Part shown: positions 50,408 to 59,037 of the stretch, in pieces | How positions within the stretch are numbered: position 1 is the stretch's first letter | How the letters are laid out: each line of letters starts with the position of its first letter | Assembly (NCBI GenBank): GCA_965220855.1 | Contig: CBDCQY010000002.1 | Span: forward strand, 62,001 to 126,000 | Direction: 5' to 3' | Source: Bin95 sp965220855 | Lineage (GTDB): Bacteria; Pseudomonadota; Alphaproteobacteria; Bin95 | DNA length: 64,000 nt | Translations under genes and position numbers: made by a program | The notes under the pieces: generated by a model | The model's database searches: none | What the model was told of the DNA's origin: nothing | Seen by the model: the letters and a program-made list of their open reading frames with translations, nothing else

Positions 50408-51004
50408 ATGGTGGACGAGGAGCCGAAACCCGAGGCCGCGCCGGAGGAAGAGCCGGTCGCGGAAGACGAGGCGGCGGCGGCCGACCCGCTGGCGGAACAG
50501 GCGGCGCGCATCGCCGAGCTGGAGGCGGAGGTCGAGACGCTCCGCGCGGAGCGGCTGCGCGCGCTCGCCGATGTGGAGAACATGCGCCGGCGCGCCGAGC
50601 GCGAACGCCAGGAAACGGCGCGCTACGGCGCGGCGGCGCTCGCCCGCGACATGCTGGGCGTGGCCGACAATCTCTCGCGCGCGCTCGCCAGCGGCCCGGA
50701 GGCGGGCGCGGCCGGGCTGCTGGAAGGCGTGCAGCTGGTGGAGCGCGAGCTGGGCGCGGCGCTCGTCCGCCACCATATCGCGCGCATCGAGGCCGAGGGC
50801 GCGCGCTTCGACCACAATCGCCATCAGGCGATGTTCGAGGTCGAGACGGCCGAGGCCGAGGCCGGCTCGGTGGTCCAGGTGGTGCAGGACGGCTATCTGC
50901 TGCACGACCGCCTGCTCCGCCCCGCCCTGGTCGGCGTGGCGAAGGCGCCCCCGGAGGCGCCGGAAGAGCCGGAGGAAGACGCGGCGAGCGCGGCCGAAGG
51001 CTGA
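50408..51004 (+). CDS. grpE: GrpE nucleotide-exchange factor for DnaK
   Basis: 198 residues: an acidic disordered N-terminus (EEPKPEAAPEEEPVAEDEAA), a long coiled-coil (ELEAEVETLRAERLRALADV, ENMRRRAERERQETARYGAA) and the C-terminal beta domain (GARFDHNRHQAMFEVETAEA, VQDGYLLHDRLLRPALVGVA). It drives ADP release from DnaK and acts as a thermosensor. Downstream of and coupled to hrcA. Only 4 bp separate it from the convergent hydrolase gene, so a shared terminator is not apparent. Confidence 0.95.
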   Translation: MVDEEPKPEAAPEEEPVAEDEAAAADPLAEQAARIAELEAEVETLRAERLRALADVENMRRRAERERQETARYGAAALARDMLGVADNLSRALASGPEAGAAGLLEGVQLVERELGAALVRHHIARIEAEGARFDHNRHQAMFEVETAEAEAGSVVQVVQDGYLLHDRLLRPALVGVAKAPPEAPEEPEEDAASAAEG

Positions 51005-51008
51005 CCGT

Positions 51009-51965
51009 TCAGGAAACCGGCTTGCGGTTGGGCGCGCCGATGGCGTCCAGAAAGGCGTCGAGCAGGGGGCGCCAGGTGCCGCGCTCCTCGCCCCGATAGA
51101 GCAGGTGCCCGTCGCTGCTGGCGGAGATCGCCCCGACCCGTTCGAGGCGCACCGGCGCGCCATGGGCCGCATAGGCGTCGAGCGCCCGGTCCACCAGTCC
51201 CGGCCCGAACAGCCGGTCGGTCGTCGAATAGAGCCAGAGCGCCGGAACCCGCGCGTCTTCGCCGAACGCGCCGAACGTGCGCACCAGCGCGTCGGGGTTG
51301 CAGCTGCGGCCGCCGGCGAAATTGACGACGCCGATCAGGCCCGGCGGCGGCTTCGAGGCGAGCGCGCTGACCGCAAGGCCGCCCCCGGACTGGCCGATGG
51401 CGAGGACCTGCGAGCCATCGACATCGGGCCGGGCGGCCAGCGCCTCGACGAGCGCCGCATAGTCGATAGCGCCGTTGCGCGCGGCGAGCGTGAGCGACAG
51501 TCCGCTGTCGTCGCGGCAGGAATAGCCTTCCTGATAGGGACCCGAAGAGGAGGCGAAGCCGCGCCGCGCAAAGATGACCGCCTTGTAGCCGCGGCCCGCG
51601 AAATCCAGCGCTAGCGGCAGATAGCGGCGCAGGCGTGTCCTCTCCCGGGCCTTCACGTCGCGGAACGCCGGCACGCCGTGCGAGATCGCGGCGAGCGGGA
51701 ACGGCCCGGGCCCCGCCGGCGTGGCCGTCAGCGTCTCCAGCCGATATTCGCCATAGCCGATCCGGACCGTCACGCCGCCCTTGACGACCGAAGGCGCCTC
51801 GCCCGCAAGGGCCGGCTGCGCCGCAACCGGCGCGGGCGAGGCGGCGAAATTCCGCTCGATCCGCTCCGACCCCCCGGCCACGCAGCCCGCCGCGCCAAAC
51901 ACCGCGACGAGCAGGCCCGCGCTCCTGCAAACCGCCCCGCGCATCCGCCCGACCCTCCCGGACAA
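51009..51965 (-). CDS. lipoprotein alpha/beta hydrolase (dienelactone-hydrolase-like)
   Basis: 318 residues. The lipobox is VAVFGAAGC after a short hydrophobic stretch, so the mature protein starts at Cys about 28 and is membrane-anchored in the periplasm. Catalytic residues: Ser in VLAIGQSGGGLAVSAL, Asp in LYSTTDRLFG, His in SSDGHLLYRG. An oxyanion-region AAISHGVPAFRD precedes. Substrate unknown. Convergent with grpE. Confidence 0.8.
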   Translation of the reverse strand: MSGRVGRMRGAVCRSAGLLVAVFGAAGCVAGGSERIERNFAASPAPVAAQPALAGEAPSVVKGGVTVRIGYGEYRLETLTATPAGPGPFPLAAISHGVPAFRDVKARERTRLRRYLPLALDFAGRGYKAVIFARRGFASSSGPYQEGYSCRDDSGLSLTLAARNGAIDYAALVEALAARPDVDGSQVLAIGQSGGGLAVSALASKPPPGLIGVVNFAGGRSCNPDALVRTFGAFGEDARVPALWLYSTTDRLFGPGLVDRALDAYAAHGAPVRLERVGAISASSDGHLLYRGEERGTWRPLLDAFLDAIGAPNRKPVS

Positions 51966-52044
51966 ACCGCCGCACCGGCCCGCAGCCTACATCCCCATCC
52001 TCCCCGCCGTCCACATCCGCCCCGCCCGGCAACGGACGCTTTCC

Positions 52045-52473
52045 TCAACTGCATCGCCACTGCACCAGGGTGAAGGGCGGGTCGGCCTCGTTGTGGTGTT
52101 CGAAGACGGCTTCCACCTCCGCGCCGATGGCGACGTCCTGCATCGGGTCGCCCAGCAGGTTGCCGACCATGCGGACATGGCCGGCCTCGGGGAGTTCCAC
52201 CAGCGCGACGATATAGGGCGGGCGGCCGCGGAGCGCGGGGTGGACGGGATGGTGGTTGCGCTCCCAGGAATAGATGCGACCGCGCGGGCGCACTTCCGGC
52301 CAGTCGAGCGCGAAGGACCGGCAGGCGTGACAGCACCATTCCGGCCCCCATTGCCAGGTCCCGCAGTCCCGGCAGCGCTGGACGACGAGCCGCCCGGCGC
52401 GCGCGGCCTCCCAGTAGGGCGCGGTCAGCGCGTCCGCGACCGGGCGCGGCATTTCCTCCGGCAGATAGCTCAC
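52045..52473 (-). CDS. OB-fold / zinc-ribbon acyl-CoA-associated protein (DUF35, ChsH2-like)
   Basis: 142 residues from a GTG at 52473. The zinc ribbon is CRDCGTWQWGPEWCCHAC; the OB fold follows with GRIYSWERNHHPVHPALRGR, PPYIVALVELPEAGHVRMVG and IGAEVEAVF. Such proteins form stable complexes with thiolase- or hydratase-like partners and are needed for their activity. Its GTGA overlaps the thiolase stop by 4 bp, the classic pairing. Confidence 0.9.
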   Translation of the reverse strand: MSYLPEEMPRPVADALTAPYWEAARAGRLVVQRCRDCGTWQWGPEWCCHACRSFALDWPEVRPRGRIYSWERNHHPVHPALRGRPPYIVALVELPEAGHVRMVGNLLGDPMQDVAIGAEVEAVFEHHNEADPPFTLVQWRCS

Positions 52474-53651
52474 AGCGCCGCCTCCGCCCCGAACACCGAA
52501 CTGCTGACCGGCGTCACCATCGGCCCCGAGCCGACGACCGATATTTCCGCGCCCTCGACCTGATTGGGCGACTGGCCGCGAATCTGGCGCACCGCCTCGA
52601 TATTCAGCTCCAGCCCGTGCATGTAGCACTCCGCCAGATTGCCGCCGCTGGTGTTGAGCGGCAGCCTGCCGCCATCGGCCTTCAGATTGTCGAGCGTCAG
52701 GAACTCGTTGGCGTCTTCCGGCGCGAAGAAACCGTGCTCCGCCAGGCTCATCAGCACGCCGCCGGTGAAGTTCTCGTAAGACTGCGCCACATCCACATCC
52801 GCCGCCGTGACGCCGGCCATGGCGAAGGCGCGCGGGGCCACGGTGGTGAAGCTCGATGTGGCGTAGAGCGGCGCATTGTGCACCGGCGCGCCATTGCGAT
52901 ATTCCGAGCCCGCCGCCGCGCCCAGCAGATAGCAGGGCGGCTGCGCCAGGTCGCGCGCGCGCTCGGCCGACACCAGCAGCAGCGCCGCCGCGCCGTCATT
53001 CTCCTGGCAGCAGTCGAAGAGGCGGAACGGCTCCGCGATCCAGCGCGAGGCGTCATAGGCCTCCTCGGTCAGCGGGCGGCCGTACATCACCGCGCGCGGG
53101 TTCTGCTGGGCGTGGTGGTAGGAGGCCATGGAGATCGCACGGAGCGCCTCCGGGCGCACGCCATGCTCATGCGCGAAGCGCTGATAGCGCATGGCGTATT
53201 TCTGCGCCGGCGACATGACGCCGTAGGGCAGGGTGAAGGCGTCGTGGCCGGCGGCCCGGTCGCCCGCCGCCGCCTGGCCGAAGCGCTGGAACTGCCCCTG
53301 CGCGAGCGCCCGGAAGACCACGACGCAGCGCGCATAGCCGCAGGCGATGGCCGCCGCCGCATTGGCGACCGCCGCCGAGCCGCCGCCGCCCCCGCCGCCC
53401 CACTGCATGTTGGAGAAGGCGAGATCGCGGCAGCCGAGCGCGGCGGCGATGCGCGAGGGGTCGTTGCGGTCGTTGGAATAGGAGGCGAAACCGTCGATCT
53501 CGGCCGGGTCGATGCCCGCGTCCTCGGCGGCGGCCAGGATCGCCATCAGCGCCAACCGGAACTCGGCGTGCGGGCTTTGCCCGTGCTTCCAGTAGGTGGT
53601 CTCGCCGACCCCGGCGACCGCCACCTTGCCCCGGATCGTCCCCTCCGCCAT
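52470..53651 (-). CDS. thiolase-superfamily protein (SCP2-type / lipid-transfer thiolase)
   Basis: 393 residues: VAVAGVGETTYWKHGQSPHA, IDGFASYSNDRNDPSRIAAA, NMQWGGGGGGGSAAVANAAA and a C-terminal PLNTSGGNLAECYMHGLELN. The reactive-Cys position of biosynthetic thiolases is not obvious (WGGGGGGG region), as in the SCP2-type group that works in retro-aldol or acyl cleavage with a DUF35 partner. The partner gene overlaps downstream. The two-gene unit probably cleaves an acyl-CoA intermediate of an unidentified substrate. Confidence 0.85.
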   Translation of the reverse strand: MAEGTIRGKVAVAGVGETTYWKHGQSPHAEFRLALMAILAAAEDAGIDPAEIDGFASYSNDRNDPSRIAAALGCRDLAFSNMQWGGGGGGGSAAVANAAAAIACGYARCVVVFRALAQGQFQRFGQAAAGDRAAGHDAFTLPYGVMSPAQKYAMRYQRFAHEHGVRPEALRAISMASYHHAQQNPRAVMYGRPLTEEAYDASRWIAEPFRLFDCCQENDGAAALLLVSAERARDLAQPPCYLLGAAAGSEYRNGAPVHNAPLYATSSFTTVAPRAFAMAGVTAADVDVAQSYENFTGGVLMSLAEHGFFAPEDANEFLTLDNLKADGGRLPLNTSGGNLAECYMHGLELNIEAVRQIRGQSPNQVEGAEISVVGSGPMVTPVSSSVFGAEAAL

Positions 53652-53973
53652 GCCCCGGCTCCCCCGCGATTCGAACGCCCGGACCCTATCGCCACCCCGC
53701 CACAGGCCGCAAGCGGGCCGCTATCGGCGGCATGTCGCTTCGAGTGTTGCATTCGCGGGTTGACGAACTGGGCTGGGGGGTCAAATATGTGCGGAACAGA
53801 GGCGTCTGCGCGCCGAAACCGAACCTGGAAGAGGTGACCGGATGGCAAAGCTCGGTGGAGCCGCCGTGGCGCGGGCGTAGTGACGCTGCGAGCACCGAAC
53901 GGAGAACGACCGCCAGCCGAACCGGGCAAAGGGTTGCCCACATGGCCTTGGCGGTAAGGGAGGGTTGAACGCC
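53652..53973. other. intergenic with a candidate promoter
   Basis: TTGACG (53760-53765), 17 nt, AAATAT (53783-53788) is a plausible promoter for the small gene pair that follows. An AAGGGAGGG ribosome site ends 9 nt before the ATG at 53974. The short open frames in the rest show no family signature. Confidence 0.4.
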
Positions 53974-54264
53974 ATGCAGGACGAAATCACCATCCGTCTG
54001 GATGGACAGCCGACCACAGATGGGCGCACCTATGTGACCAGTCCCGATTTTTGGGGCTTCCACTATGTGCTGGAGCAAGGCGAGGAGGTCACAGAGAATC
54101 TGGTGCCTCTGCTCATGGAGTTTGTGGCCCGGAAACTCGAAATCGAGATCAGGGACATGCGCCCGGCCTTGAGCCCCCGGGATGTCTGGGCGCGCAAGCA
54201 CGCCGTGCCGAAGGCAGGGCAGGCGCCTGCGATACCCGATGCTTTCATTGCGGCCGTCGCATGA
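53974..54264 (+). CDS. HicB-like antitoxin candidate
   Basis: 96 residues. The core TYVTSPDFWGFHYVLEQGEE fits the 'SPDlpGf...dGet' strand-turn of HicB's partial RNase-H fold, and a helix follows (VTENLVPLLMEFVARKLEIE). The C-terminus (LSPRDVWARKHAVPKAGQAP) could be a short regulatory tail; no clear helix-turn-helix. Its stop overlaps the start of a 69-codon gene, the size and arrangement of an antitoxin-toxin couple. Family call is tentative. Confidence 0.5.
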   Translation: MQDEITIRLDGQPTTDGRTYVTSPDFWGFHYVLEQGEEVTENLVPLLMEFVARKLEIEIRDMRPALSPRDVWARKHAVPKAGQAPAIPDAFIAAVA

Positions 54265-54470
54265 GGCTGGAGAGCATTGATGCCGGCATTGTCCGCGATA
54301 CATTCCGCCGTCTCGGTTTGGAGCCTTTGGACGGCTCCAACAATGACGCTGTCGAGATCTGGATCGCCAAATCCGGTGATCCGGTCTCGATACCGTTTTA
54401 TCGCCGCGGTGAAAGGGATCGATTTGTAAAGCAGTCTTTCGACAGTATCATTCAGGAGCTGTCCCCCTAA
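54261..54470 (+). CDS. small partner protein, HicA-like toxin candidate
   Basis: 69 residues: MRLESIDAGIVRDTFRRLGL, then NNDAVEIWIAKSGDPVSIPF and a C-terminal helix. Length, charge pattern and the helix-strand-strand-strand-helix order fit a HicA-type dsRBD fold, where the strand ending in 'V-x-I-P' is common. The HicA catalytic His (usually in GSHH/GSHR) is absent; the equivalent site reads GSNN. If a HicA homologue, it may lack RNase activity. Coupled to the upstream gene by ATGA. Confidence 0.45.
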   Translation: MRLESIDAGIVRDTFRRLGLEPLDGSNNDAVEIWIAKSGDPVSIPFYRRGERDRFVKQSFDSIIQELSP

Positions 54471-54651
54471 ATCTCCGTGATCGTTGCTTGTTCGCTTGTA
54501 TGCCATAGAGCATGAACACCCCGTCAATCGCCGGACGCGCCTGCACCATGCCTCTTCCGGTGGAGCATATGCCCCTGCGCGAGCCTCGATTATACGGGCC
54601 GCAAGCGGGCCGCCCCATCCGGCGGTTTGCGTGCGCGGCGGGCGGGGGGCC

Positions 54652-54920
54652 AGCCCGCATTTCTCACCAAGGCCATGGCCTGCGCGGCGCTGTCGGGCCG
54701 GCAGGGCAGGAGAGCGGCGCCGCGCGATGCGGGGACATCGGGCAAGCCGCTCGACGCACCCTGCCGGCCCGACAGCGCCGCCCTCCGGGTCGCGCCCAGG
54801 CGCCCGCCCGACTTCGTTACGGGCCTCGACCGTAGTTCCTGCTACGCCCTTCGGCCCGCGCCTTGCGGATCGAACGCCTGGGCGCGACGCAGGCCGTGGC
54901 CTTGGTGAGAAAGGCGGGCT
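54652..54920. repeat. nested palindromic element forming a near-perfect three-way junction
   Basis: Three inverted repeats are arranged without gaps. Outer arms 54652-54684 / 54888-54920 (33 bp, 2 mismatches); inner arm A 54684-54706 / 54759-54781 (23 bp, perfect); inner arm B 54789-54802 / 54875-54888 (14 bp, perfect). Arm A closes 52 nt and arm B 72 nt, which itself holds a smaller hairpin (CGTAG-TTCCTG-CTACG). Only 7 bases lie unpaired at the junction. It lies about 40 bp before the TPP-enzyme gene at 54961. It could be a structured RNA or a palindromic DNA element. Confidence 0.85.
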
Positions 54921-54960
54921 AGCATGGGGCCGTGTCCAGTCGAGGAGGCCCTGAGCGCCC

Positions 54961-56652
54961 ATGTCCGAGAGTCGATCCGTCGCCCGCCTGCTGGTGGAGA
55001 GCCTGGAAGCCCATGAGGTGGACCGGGTCTATTGCGTGCCCGGCGAGAGCTATATCGGGCTCACCAGCACCATGGTCGAGCGCAATTCGATCCAGGTCGC
55101 GGTCTGCCGCCATGAGGCGGGCGCGGGCTTCATGGCCGCCGCCGACGGGCGGCTCCGCGACCGGGCGGGCGTCGCCATGGTCTCGCGCGGCCCCGGTCTC
55201 GCCAACGGGCTGGTCGCCATGCACTCCGCCTGGCACGACGCGACGCCGCTGGTGGTGCTGATCGGCCAGGTCGAACGCCGCGACATGGGCCGCCTCGCGC
55301 TCCAGGAGCAGAACTATTCCAGCCTGCTCGGCGACATCTCCAAGGGGGTGATCGAGGTCAACCAGCCGGAGCAGGCCTCGGAAGCCATGGCGCGCGCCTT
55401 CCATCTGGCGGAGTCCGGCACGCCGGGGCCGGTAGCGGTGGTGCTGCCGGAGGATATCTTCGACGAGGAGACCGCGACGCCGCTCTGCCCGCCGCGCCCG
55501 CGCCCGGTGCCGGCCCCGCGCGGCGAGGACATCGACCGGCTGGTCGCCATGATCGAGGCGGCCGAGCGCCCGCTGCTGCTCGCCGGCGGCGGCGCGATGG
55601 CCGATGCGGTGCGCGACCCGGCCATGTTCGCCGATCTCCGCCAGCTCGCCGAGAGCTGGATGCTGCCCGTCGCGCCGACCCATCGCCGCCCGCAGCTGTT
55701 CGACTTCGACCACCCCAATTGCGGCGGCTATCTCGGCATCCGCGTGCAACCGGAACTGCTGGACGAGATGAAGCGGACCGACCTGATGATCGCGCTCGGC
55801 GAGCGCCTCGGCGATCTGATGAGCCAGTCCTACACCTTCCCCTCCGCGCCCGAGCCGCAAATGCCGCTGGTCCATATCTGGCCGGACCCGGACGAGGTCG
55901 GCCGCGTCTGGCGCCCGACGCTCGGCATCGCGGCGAGCGGACATGAGGTGGTGAAGGCGCTGCTGGCCCGCCCCGCGCCCGCCGACGCCGAACGCCGGCG
56001 CGGCTGGGTCGAGGGCCTGCACCGCATCCAGCGCGGCCTGCTGGCGCGCCCCTGGGAGCCGGCGGCCGAGGGCGTCAACTTCTCGGCCGTCGCGGCGGAG
56101 ATCGGCAAGCATCTCGGCCCGGACGCCACCGTCACCTCCGACGCCGGCAATTTCTCCACCTTCCTGCACCGCCATGTCGGCTTCCGCCAGGGCCAGGTGT
56201 TCCTCTCCTCGGTGGTCGGCGCCATGGGCTCGGGCATGCCGATGGCGGTTGCCGCCGCCATGCGCCGGCCGGGCACGCAGGTGGTGGCCTTCATGGGCGA
56301 TGGCGGCGCGCTGATGATGGGCAACGAGCTCGCCACGGCGCGCCAATACGGCGCCGCGCCGATTGCGGTGATCGCCGACAATGGCATGTATGGCACCATC
56401 GGGATGCACAGCCATCAGCGCTATCCGGGCCGGCCCTTCATGGCGGGCACGCGGCTGACAAACCCGGACTTCGCCGCCTGGGCGCGCTCCTTCGGCGCGG
56501 AGGGCATCACCGTCGAGGCGGAATCGGAGGTCGAGGAGGCGGTCGCGCGCGCCTTTGCCGTCAGGAACCGCCCGGTGGTGCTGCATGTGCACTGCTCGCC
56601 ACTGCAGATCAGCGCCTGGCAGCGCTATGACGGCGGCGACAGCCTGCCGTGA
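54961..56652 (+). CDS. thiamine-diphosphate-dependent enzyme (acetolactate-synthase-like)
   Basis: 563 residues. PYR-domain Glu in VAVCRHEAGAGFMAAADGRL; PP-domain motif VVAFMGDGGALMMGNELATA and VIADNGMYGTIGMHSHQRYP. Good full-length similarity in layout to the 41472 paralog, but the sequences differ greatly. Starts just after the palindromic element. It leads a plus-strand set with an amidohydrolase and an MDR reductase, suggesting a decarboxylation or C-C lyase step in one pathway; the substrate is unknown. Confidence 0.88.
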   Translation: MSESRSVARLLVESLEAHEVDRVYCVPGESYIGLTSTMVERNSIQVAVCRHEAGAGFMAAADGRLRDRAGVAMVSRGPGLANGLVAMHSAWHDATPLVVLIGQVERRDMGRLALQEQNYSSLLGDISKGVIEVNQPEQASEAMARAFHLAESGTPGPVAVVLPEDIFDEETATPLCPPRPRPVPAPRGEDIDRLVAMIEAAERPLLLAGGGAMADAVRDPAMFADLRQLAESWMLPVAPTHRRPQLFDFDHPNCGGYLGIRVQPELLDEMKRTDLMIALGERLGDLMSQSYTFPSAPEPQMPLVHIWPDPDEVGRVWRPTLGIAASGHEVVKALLARPAPADAERRRGWVEGLHRIQRGLLARPWEPAAEGVNFSAVAAEIGKHLGPDATVTSDAGNFSTFLHRHVGFRQGQVFLSSVVGAMGSGMPMAVAAAMRRPGTQVVAFMGDGGALMMGNELATARQYGAAPIAVIADNGMYGTIGMHSHQRYPGRPFMAGTRLTNPDFAAWARSFGAEGITVEAESEVEEAVARAFAVRNRPVVLHVHCSPLQISAWQRYDGGDSLP

Positions 56653-56749
56653 GGCAGTGCGGCGGGGCGTGTGGACGCCGGGCGCGGCGGCCGCTACGGT
56701 TCCGCGCAACCCTTCCCCCTTGGCGACATGAGACGGAGCATCCGGGCCG

Positions 56750-57961
56750 ATGAACGACATCGCGATCAATGCCGAGAATCTCTGGCGGCTGGAGACGCCT
56801 GGCCATGCGGGCTGGCCGCGCACCGCGCGCGCGGGCGACCCGAAGAAATATTTCATGGTCTCGACCGACAGCCACGCCAACGAACCGCCCGACCTCTGGG
56901 CCACGCGCCTGCCGGCGAAATATCGCGAGCGCGCGCCCCGCGTCGTCACCGACGAGAACGGCGTGCAATGGCGCTATTGCGAGGGCTACCGCCCGGACCG
57001 CATCCGGGTGATGAGCTTCGAGGGCGAGGACTGGCTGCGCTCGAAGGCGGGCGCGGAGCCGGAGGAGCGCGTCCGCGACAATGAGAAGGACGGCATCGAC
57101 GCCGAGATCATCTTCCCCAACAAGGGCCTCGCCATGTGGGCGACGCCGGACCCCGTGTTCGCCAACGCCCAGTGCCGGGTGTGGAACGACTGGGCCTGGG
57201 AGCAGTTCGGCGCCTGGCCGCAGAAGATGGTGCCCGTGGCGGCCATCGCCACCGGCGACCTGGAAGGGTCGCTGGCCGAGATCGAGCGCACCGCCGCCAT
57301 GGGCTACAAGGCGCTCACCCTGCCTTGCAAGCCGATCTGGGGCGGGCACGATGTCGATCATGTGAACTACAATCTGCCGCATTTCGACCCGCTCTGGGCG
57401 CTGGTGGAGGAGACGGGAATGCCGGTCACCTTCCATGTCTCCACCGGGCGCGATCCGCGCGCGGCGCGCGGCAATGGCGGGGCGGTCATCAACTATGTGA
57501 CGCACTCGCTCTCGCCCACCATCGAGCCGGTGGCCAATCTCTGCGCCTCGGGCGTGCTGGAGCGCTTCCCGAAGCTGCGCTTCGCCACCATCGAGGCCGG
57601 CATCGGCTGGGTGCCCTGGCTGCTGGACGCCATGGACGAGGCCTATCGCAAGCATCACATGTGGGTGCGCCCCAAGCTGCAGGGCCTGCCGTCGGACTAT
57701 TACCGCCAGCATGGCTACGCCACCTTCCAGGAGGACCCGGCGGGCCTCGCGCTGGCGGCCGACTGGGGCCTCACCGACAATTTCATGTGGGCCAACGACT
57801 ATCCGCATCACGAAGGCACCTGGCCGCATTCCGGCGAGGCTATCGAGCGCACCATGGGCGGGCTCGACGATGCGGACCGGGCCAAGATCCTCGGGCTGAA
57901 CGCGGCCCGGCTGTTCGGCCTGGACGCGCCGGAGGCCATGCGGCCCGCCGCCGCCGGCTGA
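56750..57961 (+). CDS. amidohydrolase-2 family TIM-barrel protein (ACMSD-like)
   Basis: 403 residues. The metal-binding start is MVSTDSHANEPPDLWATRLP, where the D-x-H segment stands for the usual HxH; VTFHVSTGRDPRAARG gives the next His, and the acidic site is in MWANDYPHHEGTWPHSGEAI. The family includes decarboxylases and hydrolases of aromatic or lactone intermediates. It follows the TPP enzyme by about 100 bp and precedes the MDR gene by 7 bp. Confidence 0.87.
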   Translation: MNDIAINAENLWRLETPGHAGWPRTARAGDPKKYFMVSTDSHANEPPDLWATRLPAKYRERAPRVVTDENGVQWRYCEGYRPDRIRVMSFEGEDWLRSKAGAEPEERVRDNEKDGIDAEIIFPNKGLAMWATPDPVFANAQCRVWNDWAWEQFGAWPQKMVPVAAIATGDLEGSLAEIERTAAMGYKALTLPCKPIWGGHDVDHVNYNLPHFDPLWALVEETGMPVTFHVSTGRDPRAARGNGGAVINYVTHSLSPTIEPVANLCASGVLERFPKLRFATIEAGIGWVPWLLDAMDEAYRKHHMWVRPKLQGLPSDYYRQHGYATFQEDPAGLALAADWGLTDNFMWANDYPHHEGTWPHSGEAIERTMGGLDDADRAKILGLNAARLFGLDAPEAMRPAAAG

Positions 57962-57968
57962 GCGCGGC

Positions 57969-58937
57969 ATGACGCAGACGGCCGGCCCTGTCGGCCGGCG
58001 CGTTCGGCTCGGCCCCGGAGCGGCCGGGCCGGCGCTCGCGGAGGAGGAAGTCGGGCCGCCCGGACCCGGCGAGGTGCGGCTCCGCCAGACGGCGCTCGGC
58101 CTGGACCGTTGCGGCCTCCATCTGCCGGGGGGCGATTTCACGCCCGGCGTGGCGGCGGCCGGCGTCGTCGAGGCCGTCGGCTCCGAGGTCGAGGGCGTCG
58201 CGCCCGGAGACCGGCTCTGCTACGCTGACCTGCCGGGCGCCTGGCGGAGCCTGCGCAATCTGCCGGCCGCGCGTCTGGTCCCGATTCCGGGCGATGTGGA
58301 GGATGCGGTCGCGGCGGCGCTGGTCCGGCGCGGGTTGGCGGCGCATTACCTCCTGCGCCGGCTGCACCGCGCACAGCCGGGCGAGCGGCTGCTGGTGCTG
58401 GGCGCGGCCGGGGGCGTCGGCCGGCTGCTCTGCCAGTGGGCGGCCATGCTGGGCGCGGAGGTCGCCGGCCAGGTGAGCGATCCCGACAAGGCGGAGGCGG
58501 CGCGCGCCCATGGCTGCCGCGAGGTCGTCGTGGCGCCGGACGACCGGCCGCTGGCGGCGGCCGTTCGCGAGCAGGCCGGGGAGGGCGGCTTTCGGGTCGC
58601 CTACGACCCTGCCGGCGGGGAGCGGTTCGCGGAATGCCTCGACTGCCTGGCGCCGACGGGCATGGCGGTCGGTTACGGCGCGCTGGCGGGGCCGCCGCCG
58701 CCGCTCGACCTCGAACGGCTGGAGGCGCGTTCGCTCCGCCTCGCCCGCCCGACGCTCGCCGCCTGGATCGCCGGGCGCGACGATCTGCTGGCGGCTTCCG
58801 AGGAGCTGTTCGAGCTGATCGGCGCCGGTCGCCTCCGCCCCGGCCCGCTGACGACCTTCCCGCTCGCCGAATCCGCCGCCGCCCTCGCCCACCTCCGCAA
58901 CCGCCGCACGCTGACCGCCGCCGCGCTCATGGTATAG
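57969..58937 (+). CDS. MDR-superfamily NADPH:quinone reductase-like protein
   Basis: 322 residues. GroES-like N-terminus (LAEEEVGPPGPGEVRLRQTA, GVVEAVGSEVEGVAPGDRLC), nucleotide site LLVLGAAGGVGRLLCQWAAM, then AYDPAGGERFAECLDCLAPT. There are no zinc-ligand Cys, as in quinone reductases. The C-terminus (LTTFPLAESAAALAHLRNRR, TLTAAALMV) is duplicated 543-549 bp downstream at 59373-59470, with a small antitoxin-like gene in between. Confidence 0.87.
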   Translation: MTQTAGPVGRRVRLGPGAAGPALAEEEVGPPGPGEVRLRQTALGLDRCGLHLPGGDFTPGVAAAGVVEAVGSEVEGVAPGDRLCYADLPGAWRSLRNLPAARLVPIPGDVEDAVAAALVRRGLAAHYLLRRLHRAQPGERLLVLGAAGGVGRLLCQWAAMLGAEVAGQVSDPDKAEAARAHGCREVVVAPDDRPLAAAVREQAGEGGFRVAYDPAGGERFAECLDCLAPTGMAVGYGALAGPPPPLDLERLEARSLRLARPTLAAWIAGRDDLLAASEELFELIGAGRLRPGPLTTFPLAESAAALAHLRNRRTLTAAALMV

Positions 58938-58960
58938 AGGCGCGTGGTTCCCCGCGCCGG

Positions 58961-58993
58961 CTGTCGAGAACCAACTGAATTGACCGCTTCTGT
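58961..58993. mobile_element. solo terminal fragment of the ISNCY-like element
   Basis: CTGTCGAGAACCAACTGAAT followed by TGACCGCTTCTGT is the reverse complement of the outer end at 7361-7418, with the 20-odd bp between its two GGTCAA repeats removed. No transposase is near. It marks a past insertion or excision between the MDR gene and the antitoxin-like gene. Confidence 0.65.
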
Positions 58994-59037
58994 CTATGAG
59001 GCGCCGGCGGACGGAATGCGCGGCGAGGCGATTTGCG

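Noticed and set aside
53732..53968. A 78-codon plus-strand frame before the HicB-like gene
   Set aside because: It contains the promoter-like hexamers and has Arg/Thr/Ser-rich, non-protein-like composition.
54063..54962. A 299-codon minus-strand frame across the palindromic element
   Set aside because: Runs antisense to the HicB-like pair and through the three-way-junction repeat; composition is that of a shadow frame and no start context is seen.
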